Below, one piece after another: positions 56,480 through 64,000 of a stretch of 64,000 nt of DNA (the stretch's first letter is position 1; each line of letters starts with the position of its first letter). The translations under genes and the position numbers were made by a program. Below the pieces are notes generated by a model, which searched no databases, was not told where the DNA came from, and saw only the letters and a program-made list of their open reading frames with translations. The stretch is from Lineus longissimus (lineage: Eukaryota > Nemertea > Pilidiophora > Heteronemertea > Lineidae), in contig NC_088317.1 of the NCBI RefSeq assembly GCF_910592395.1, forward strand, positions 2,914,001 through 2,978,000, in the 5' to 3' direction.

Positions 56480-57538
56480 GAGACATAGTACATGAACATG
56501 CACATGTATGCCGAATGCTATCAACATGTCAGTATTCGTACAAATTTCATTCTCCATCGTCTACACACAAAATCGTTCCAATGTACAGGGTAGCCCGCAA
56601 AAAGGTCGACCATACTTTTACCACCAACAAACCCAGGAGAAGTTTTGCAGTTGTTCGAATTCAGCTCTATTTTTGTGTACGGGTACCCTACACGCGGGAG
56701 GACTGCCAATTTCAAGTTAATTCAGTAAGGAAACGCGCCGCATAGCTGAGACGTGGTCAATACCGAACCCCTCAAACGAGTGATTTGGATTGCTCCGACA
56801 TGCGATTAAAATTGCATGCTATATAAAACGCTCGTTTGCGGTTGTCGGCGGCCTGCGAGTCGTTAGAGAGTATTCGCACCCGCACGGTTAGCCAAACGAC
56901 TACATTTAGGTCATCAAATATTGCGGTCTTATGACGTTTACACATACGGTTTGGAGAGATTATTATCCGTAGCTAGTTACAATACGTGAGTGAAAAACGG
57001 TTTGACAAAACAGCCTGATTATCCAAAAAAAATCTTCCCACAATGATAGTTTTTCTTTTAAAATCATAAATGAACAAATATCTTTGCAATTTTTGTGAAA
57101 CATTTCGTTTCTGGCATTTGTATCCATGTTTATTTCACTTTTAAATATCTTGTTTATAGCCGTCTATAAGTGCCTTTTTCATTGATGTCCAAGGCAGTCA
57201 AAAGAGGCATTTCGCAATTTAACTGATTACAAAATCAGCACTGTTAAGTCATCGACTTCTGTGCGGTCGTTACGTGTACACAGGCCCTTATAAGAGGCCT
57301 TTTGGCTAGCCGTCTGCATTTCACGCATAACAAGCTGGATATCCGCAAGGTGAATGGCGTTTAGCATGTTTGGTAAAATACACTACGGGTAGCTTGATTT
57401 TCTCTGGTGGTAGATCTCAGTGCCAGAAGTAGCTATTTGTTATTAATCCTTTGTTTCGGAAATAATTTCGTATTCTTTAAATGGAATTTTATGATTTTAA
57501 AAGAGGCCTGCATAAAACTTTCATGATTCTCTTTTAGC

Positions 57539-58685
57539 ATGGCGACCGAAGGTGCAAGTACCAGCAAGTCAACAAACAAAAAAAACGCGCCTACTCGATT
57601 TTTCCCAGCACTTGACATTCTTCTTCTCAGAGCACTGGTTGCGGTACAACCAACAACTAAGCCACCGTGGGATGAAGTCCACCAACATGTGAACACAGCT
57701 TTGACGGAGGTGAAGCGCGACAGCTTTGTCACTCTCCGGGCATGCAAGGATAGGGTGAAAACTCTCCAAGAGGCTCATACGAAGGACGAGTTGAAATCTC
57801 TTAGAGCGTAAGTATATCTTAAACACTGAATCATTGCAGTGTAACACAAATGTGGCTAAGAGCGGCCCCATACACTCTGTGTCATTAGGCCCTTGGTGAT
57901 TTTAAGTTACCAGGGAGATATCATTTTCTTGATGGAAAAATTGGTCCAAGTATATACATGTACTATGTGTTTTTCCATTGCTTTAGCACCAATTAAAACA
58001 CTATTTTATAATTTATACTCCCAGTTTCTTTCTCGGCTGAAAATGCGTCACGCTGACCTTTGATCAGGACCTGCAATGTTACTCATCAACTTTTGTGTCA
58101 CTTTTTAGGTCTGGGACAGATGAGGAATACGACGAGCGAGCCCAGCTGCTTACTGAGTTGGCCAGCCTTAGCGAGGAAAGGGCGGCCAAAAAGCAGGAAG
58201 AAAAACCCGATCTCAAGGAAGCCCAGGGACGACCAATACGCCAGGCTGCTATGGAGACGCTGAAAGTAAGAGACGATCCGGAAGAACACGCGGATGGTTT
58301 TGATCGTGAGTTGGACGGAGCTGATGAAAATCTCGAACATCATGGAAAGAAAGGTAAGAATAACTTTTTCTTCTTCACGAAAGTATGAAACTCGCTTTAA
58401 TGGCAGCTACTGATTGACAATACGTACATTGTATTACATGTAACATAACCCGACTCTGCATTAAACGGCGGGTACACTATTCTTTTTGCAGCTGCGAATT
58501 GCACCACCAAGCCGGCAACGAAGAAGCGTCGAACTGATTCTGCAGAGTACGTGACGTATCTAAAAGATAAACTTTCCTTTGAAAAAGAGCGTTTCGAGGT
58601 AGAAAAGAAGGAAAGAGAGGCGAGGATCCAGAGGGATCAGCAAATGATGGAAATGATGATGGCGTTGGACAAAAACAAAAATTAG
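57539..58685 (+). CDS. Harbinger accessory (Myb/SANT-like) protein, three exons
   Basis: Exons 57539-57807, 58109-58353 and 58492-58685 join in frame (GT...AG) to about 235 residues. The N-terminal part (FFPALDILLLRALVAVQPTT, WDEVHQHVNTALTE, TLRACKDRVKTL) has the tryptophan-and-helix pattern of the Myb/SANT-like domain. The middle is acidic/Gln-rich (SLSEERAAKKQEEKP). The C-terminus is a basic patch (KPATKKRRTD) followed by a charged coiled coil. In this superfamily the protein binds transposon DNA and brings the transposase into the nucleus. It looks intact. Confidence 0.78.
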
Positions 58686-58803
58686 ATGCTGCTCGTAACG
58701 ATGTAAGATTTGACAAATAAATAATTACTCGCAGAATAAATTTGGACTTTTCGTCTGTAATTTGCACAATTCAAATATTTTCTCTACATTTACAACGCAA
58801 AGT

Positions 58804-60382
58804 TCAGGCTAAATAGTTCTCTAAAGTTGGAGGGTCCAGTTGAAAGTACTGACTCGTCTGATTGCCATAGACACATGTACGACAGTTGACCAGAATAGCA
58901 CCTACCAAGTAATACTTGGCTACTGGAGACAACAGTACTTTTAAATTTTTCCTAAAGTCCAAAAACGCGTAGTTTTGCACCAAATTTCCGAACTCCCATT
59001 CCACGCATTGACAGACAGAGGACATTCTCCTGTTGAATTCTTCTTCTGCGGCACACAGGTTTGCTCCTCTGAATGGACTCGACAGATACCTTCGAATGGG
59101 ATAAGCCGGATCGCCGTATATTGCAAATGGCAGGCCATTCCTATCAGTGAGATCTCTAGCCTCCATTTGCTCCATCAGTCCACTCATACGAAGCAAAGCG
59201 CAATCATGTCGACGCCCTTCCAGTGGACCATACAGATGCGTAATCAACCCGTTTGGTATGACTACTGACTGAAATTTAATCGCATGTATACGCTTATGCC
59301 CATTATAACACACGCGTTGATGGCGTGTTGGCCTGGTAACCGGAAAAACGCCGACCGACCGACCTGCCAACCTACTGTCATAGTGCAGTATCCCTTTCGC
59401 TTCTCTATAGCACATGTATCTGTGTAGTGCCCAGCGCAATGGACGTGATGGAGTCCGACGTGTCTGACAGCAGCATCTCCAGTCAATTATACCGGGAAAA
59501 CGAGTTCACGCGGTAAGGAACTGATAACGATACTCTAAAGATATGCTTTGTCTACATGGTCGGTGGATATCAAAACATGATTTGGGCCTAATTATGCACT
59601 GTAGTTTTTCTACTCGAGTGTCTCGACCGATGCAATGCATGAACTGCAACGCGCAACATGCATTTGTTGTCATTTGACCAGCGCACGTGCGCTTGTTTAC
59701 AATTTCATTTCACGTGACCTGCTATCGTGGATTGGAAATATCACATTGACTTATGAGACCTGTGACTCAACTACGAAACTCCTTGGGTTGGTAGGTCGGA
59801 AGGTCGGTCGGTCAGTCGGTCGGTCGGTCGGTCGGCGTTTTTCCGGTTACCTGTTGGCCTGCATATAGGACGAACCGTGCCATCTACGAAACCTATGCAG
59901 TTCAGCAGCGGGGCACCCTTCGCGTGTATCTGGTCTGCATAGATTTGAAGTTGTGCGGGACCCAGCCATGGGTTGTCGAGAGTCCTCAAACGATGAGCAT
60001 GAGTGTTGTACAGAAGGCTTATAGTCTCATTAATCACCATTGACATGGTAGATGCAGGTCGTCCAAAAAACCTTTCCAAATCGCTCAGTCTGTTCGGATA
60101 CGAAAATCGCCTTAAAACCATACACAATGCATCGAGTCCGCTGCACGTGCACCTGTTTGTTACAGTAATCACATCAGGAAGTCCCAACAAGCGATACAGA
60201 CGATACAGTTCTTCCTTCCTAAACCGAAAGTTGAACCATGACTGGTCATCAGTAAGCTCATCCAAATTAAACCTCGGCCATTGAGGGTCGTATGTAATCG
60301 CGCGTTCCTGTGGTCTATCGTGAAAAAGAATGTATAGAAGATCTTCATCCTCTTCCTCGACTGCCATTTGTAAAAGGTCCAT
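58804..60382 (-). pseudogene. HARBI1-type transposase split by a nested MITE
   Basis: The frame runs MDLLQMAVEEEDEDLLYILF from 60382 to the site at 59860, is interrupted by 526 bp (517-bp insertion plus 9-bp target duplication), and resumes at 59334 with RPTRHQRVCYNGHKRIHAIK to the stop at 58804. Without the insertion the coding length is 1,053 bp, 350 residues, the usual size of HARBI1. DDE landmarks are present: FVDGTV, GRRHDCALL and CVEWEFG. As it stands translation would run into the insertion and stop, so the element should be unable to move alone. Confidence 0.88.
59335..59851. mobile_element. 517-bp MITE nested in the Harbinger transposase
   Basis: Perfect terminal inverted repeats of about 30 bp starting GGTAACCGGAAAAACGCCGA and running into CGAC repeats; the right side has a longer CGGT/CGAC array. 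Target duplication TGTTGGCCT at 59326-59334 and 59852-59860. The 9-bp duplication suggests a Mutator-like source. It contains no transposase. Confidence 0.92.
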
Positions 60383-60671
60383 GTTGAAAGTCTAGTGAGC
60401 GTCGACTGTTCACTTTACCACTTGTAGGTCTCCTCGGACATGACCCGTTCAAAGTTCAGAAAATAATTACCTAACCTGTCGAATGCCATTGACAAATTGA
60501 AGGTACCTGCCTTCTACAAGGGAAACTTACATAAACCTTGTCTATTAACTATCCGTAAAGGCTAACCGAATCTATCAGCGAAATCACGATAAATTAAACG
60601 TTGACCGTTTCACGGTTACGGATGACTAAATGTAGTCGTTAGGCCTAAATGTACTGGTGCGAATACTCTCT

Positions 60672-62985
60672 ATTATCAAACCATGCAGCGATTACAAGTT
60701 TTACCCGCAGACGAGAGGTCTTGTTGTCGCACATAGCAGCTATTATCATGCAGGTTAGCTGTGATTAAATGTCTTGTTTGCACGGCGCTTTTATAACTAC
60801 AGAAGACACGGGCTCTTGTTTGAGATTTTGCGACGGTTGCTGCGACTTGTAGTTTGATAAAAAAAAAGTGGTGGGTATCACTTTCAGTCCTTCGCAAAGG
60901 CTTGGGTTTATAATTTGGGTTTATAATTTGCGCTGTCATTCCAGAGTGTCGGCCTAATGAGAAAAACGAGGGGGCTCCAAACGCCCATTTTCCTTGTGCT
61001 CTTCACTCAAAAAGCCTAATTGGCAATGGTCGTGGTGGTGTACAAAGGCCTATGGCTGGGTAAAAGCCTCGAGAACCTCTCTCGAGTCCGATAAGTGGTC
61101 TCGTAAATGTTTTAGTGGCCAGCTGGACATGTAGAAATGCATGGCACCTGTATACTCAGTGCTAGTGGCAGACTTTTCAAGGATGGATAGACCGCCATTT
61201 ATTGTTTTCTATTTTTCAATGTAACAGATTTGCCGTGATTGACAATGGGTCCGTTCAAAATTAGGTAGGTCGTACACTCTCCGATTCACATTTTGAAAAT
61301 GCTATATGGTGATACAGACGCCGATCCGGGGGAAGCCCCCTCAAGTTTTTCCGATTGGTGTTTATCATCTGGATTAGCATGAAATCGTTTCTTGGAACGC
61401 GTATATTTTAGGTGTCTTTGGGACGAACACGGAAGGGAGTGCTTGCCTACGGCGACGGAATTGGCCAGAATGATATCTCAGTAAATCTAGATCTCAAATG
61501 TCGACCTTTGAATCTTTCCTGAGAACATTCCTGGAGCGGCCACTATCAAAATAGGCATATTGTATCGATTCGCCTCCGGCGCCAGGATCCGCCATTATCA
61601 GCACGTATAAAAAAGCATGAAGCAAGAATAGAACAGAGACATGTGTTCGACCGGAGGTGCATGGGATGGATCAAAATGGAACTAATTCTCAATCTGTGGT
61701 TGATTCTAAATATACAGAGTCAGGCCATCACAGAAATATGCTTTTTGATAATACATGTATATTCAATAAAATGTGGTCTCGCTGGTCACTTTAGAACACG
61801 TATTTTGATAGGGTCCAATGCGCGAGTGTCGATTTGACGGATATGCTGTACAGAAGTCACTTTTTCTCAGGCAATTGGTAGTGGAATGTCGTAGAATTTT
61901 ATTATGATATTCGTTAAGGGTTCTTCTTAACACACTATAAAATTTGGTGAGGATTGATTGGCACATGGGTGGGTTTTTTCAAAACCAAGAGGAAATATCT
62001 TCCCCAGTGTGACCTTCTTTTATTGATCGTCATCCCCTCGTTGATAAATTGGAGCTGACCTTTTCCTGCGACAGAGTCCTGCTTGTCATTATTTAATAAT
62101 TTCATTTCCAGTTAACAGATAATCAATTTACCTGGTGTCATTATACGTGTTCATGCTATTGATGTTTGAACCTCGGGATTGATCGGTATTTTAACTGGGC
62201 TCTTTGTGAGTACATACATGCAGCTGCTTTATGATGTAGACATCACATTTTGTGTACACTGATATCAACATTTTAATGCAATAATGATTTTTAAATGTTT
62301 CTTTTTTCAGCATTTCTGATCCAAAGGTTTCCTTATGCATGTTTCCTTTAGGGTTTTTTCAAACAATCTTTCCAGTGGTTCAGAAAAAAGAATAGTGTGT
62401 TTTGTCTAGAAAGTCTGGCTTTAAACCGATAGTGAATAATTAAAAAAATCTTAGTCATTACTTTTCAAAATCTCTTGGACGGTTACCGGTTCACACGAGA
62501 AACTTTATGCTCATCGCGTGGTTGCATTCTACATGTATATTCTCCCACCTCGTAATTAGTGTCGTTGTGAATGCGAGACCGTAATAAACCGTTCGTTGCA
62601 CTAAGCCAAAACCGTTTTTGCAAGTATTTCGAACTACGCGCAGAATTTTCGATACCATTCGCAATAGCATTCTTCTTTTCCTTTCACCAGTTTCTTTGCA
62701 GAATGTTTTGTTTTGCGTTAACAAGTTTGGTCTGTGTGAATCGTGACCTATCTTTTTGTTATATATCATTTTGTTGGGGATTTTGTCCGAAACACTTCTT
62801 TCGATAGATGCAATTCCAAGCGTATTATAGGCTATTTCATGTCTGCATTTTACCTTAAATGAATGAAAGTAAAGTTTTAATCATTACTGCATCTAAGATG
62901 CTGATGCCTTTTTTGTTATTTGTTATTTCCTTTATGATAGATGACTGATAACTAATTACCAATTATCTTCCCTTCCCCTTTCCAG
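60672..62985. other. Intergenic or gene C upstream region, nothing assigned
   Basis: AT-rich, short open frames only. A hydrophobic stretch (MELILNLWLILNIQSQ) at about 61676-61725 could be a signal peptide of gene C, but no donor in the right phase follows convincingly. Confidence 0.4.
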
Positions 62986-64000
62986 CAATGGGCCAGTTTA
63001 GCCTGGTTCCGATGGTCAACGGGGTCTGTCCAGCAGGAACGAGGGTCCATCCACTCTGGAAAAATCTTTGTCAGAGTAGGTCTTAGGAGCATATTGTTTG
63101 GGCGTTTTCAGTGGCATAGGGCGTTATCAGTGGCGTAGTGGTTTATAAAGCGCCGGGTGTAACCAAGAGATCGTAGGTTTGACCCTCGACGTATCCGATC
63201 ACTACTATCACTTCTAAAGGAACGCGCTTAACTCCATTTTCTTCTCTTCACCAAGTAGTAAATTGATACCTAGCTGGCAGAGATGGCAAAGGTATATAAG
63301 ACAGCCCTGAGCACCCAGTGGCAGCCTATTACTCGATATTCTCAGTCACGGCCGCTATGCACCATAATCCGTAAGAATACAATGGGGCCGACACTTTTTC
63401 CAGGGGTGCATGCATTTTTACTTCTACACCCGACACATCTGGAGGAAGCACATTTTATCACCAATTGATTCTATTTTGACTTCTAGGAGAACTTTTGATC
63501 CATCTAACGCACAGAATCCAAGGCAAGTGCCCACCAGGGACGGTATCATACGCGAAACGTAAAGGAACATGTCTAAGTAAGTCCGTTATTCATGTAGAAG
63601 AATCGGTTAAAAAATTAATTGACAAAGATGCATCAAATTGTATTGATGTTAACTGTATCTGAGTGCATTCATTGAAGACTTTCGGTATTCGGAAGACCAG
63701 GGGGTGCGTTTACTATAGATGCACCGTTTCCACTGAACCGAGTACATGTGTCCACTTATTCGTACACCAGATCGCCAAAAGGGGGTCTCTCCTATCCAAC
63801 AGCCTCGAAACCTGAATTGATTTGGTCATCTGCTCATCTCCTATTCATTTCTTTGAATTTAATTTCAGTCAAAAGCATGGAGATGTTCGAAAAATCAGGT
63901 AAGATGTATTTGATTGCTGTAGTCCCAAGCGCTCTGATTGTGTTAAAGGAATGGGCGGATGTTTCTGAAGATTGTTTGGCCAACCCGAATATATTGGCGA
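62986..64000 (+). CDS. Gene C: third cassette paralogue, runs off window
   Basis: Three plus-strand exons, phase 1 at all ends: 62986-63075 (GQFSLVPMVNGVCPAGTRVH then PLWKNLCQ), 63487-63576 (ELLIHLTHRIQGKCPPGTVS then YAKRKGTCL) and 63869-63898 (KSMEMFEKS). They correspond to cassette exons a, b and d of genes A and B; exon c is missing, and the second exon ends YAKRKGTC, closer to c. Lysine and glycine of the GKCPxG motif are replaced by GVCPAG in the first. Exons e and f, if present, lie beyond 64000. Upstream domains were not found. Confidence 0.72.
63115..63335 (+). mobile_element. tRNA-derived SINE in gene C intron
   Basis: 'tggcgtagtggtttataaag' resembles a pol III A box and 'cgtaggtttgaccctcgacg' a B box (GGTTCGANNCC type), about 45 bp apart, followed by a non-tRNA body. 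The cloverleaf is not intact, so this is a SINE rather than a tRNA gene. Confidence 0.6.

Larger units (their letters stand above)
53271..56745 (+). repeat. Tandem gene unit 4 (3' end diverges after about 56670)
   Basis: Same order as units 2 and 3. The 3' block departs from the others after 'ttcgaattcagctctatttt', about 200 bp before the Harbinger element. Confidence 0.82.
56865..60671. mobile_element. PIF/Harbinger transposon, 3.8 kb
   Basis: Terminal inverted repeats: left AGAGAGTATTCGCACC (56865-56880) and right its exact complement (60656-60671), with a second matching inner block ACGACTACATTTAG at both ends. The interior encodes the two proteins of this superfamily: an accessory DNA-binding protein on + (57539-58685) and a HARBI1 transposase on - (58804-60382). 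The expected 3-bp TTA/TAA target duplication is not clean (TTA overlapping the left end, TTA just beyond the right). Confidence 0.85.

Noticed and set aside
61643-61837. First exon of gene C with a signal peptide.
   Set aside because: A hydrophobic stretch exists but no phase-1 donor or link to 62986 could be shown; left only as a remark.
63115-63190. A tRNA gene.
   Set aside because: A- and B-box-like motifs are present but the acceptor stem and anticodon arm do not pair; better explained as a SINE head.

Overview
This is eukaryotic nuclear DNA, AT-rich, with spliced genes (GT...AG introns, C2H2 zinc fingers, AATAAA signals), cut-and-paste DNA transposons and a tRNA-derived SINE. The domain set (fucose-binding F-type lectins, PAN/apple-like and LamG-like modules in exon-shuffled secreted proteins) and the HARBI1-type transposase suggest a marine invertebrate. 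I cannot name the phylum from sequence alone. Exon models come from splice-site reading, reading-frame continuity and comparison of paralogues inside the window, not from transcripts.

Layout. 1-1334 (+): 3' part of a C2H2 zinc-finger gene, then a long non-coding stretch with a MITE-like repeat. 6.3-9.6 kb: a head-to-head pair, RPA3 on the minus strand (four exons, all located) and a UMAD1-like gene on the plus strand; the same pairing occurs in human. 10-10.6 kb: a degenerate minisatellite. 11.6-21.7 kb (-), 'gene B': four F-type lectin domains joined by microexon-encoded Gly/Lys/Pro linkers, one 2.1-kb exon of about 100 Lys-Gly-Thr-Gly heptads, and a six-exon cysteine/lysine cassette at the C-terminus. 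25.6-39.0 kb (-), 'gene A', a paralogue of B: one F-type lectin domain, four PAN-like domains produced by a 3.8-kb intragenic tandem duplication, a LamG-like domain, a Lys-Ser-Gly repeat exon and the same C-terminal cassette. The first coding exon (signal peptide) of neither gene was found.

40.2-56.7 kb (+): four tandem copies (about 3.9-4.7 kb each) of an unrecognised gene whose largest exon stays open over about 290-324 codons in every copy; one copy carries a 448-bp insertion with an 8-bp target duplication and a paralogous empty site. 56.87-60.67 kb: a complete PIF/Harbinger transposon (TIRs, a three-exon accessory protein on +, a HARBI1 transposase on -) whose transposase is split by a 517-bp MITE with a perfect 9-bp target duplication. 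63.0-64.0 kb (+): the start of a third member of the A/B family, in opposite orientation, running off the window.

The main novelty candidate is the A/B/C family: secreted, multivalent, probably fucose-binding proteins with long polycationic Gly/Lys repeats. They may be an adhesive, mucus or extracellular-matrix system. The domains are seen in the sequence; the role is inference. The second candidate is the unrecognised tandem family at 40-57 kb.
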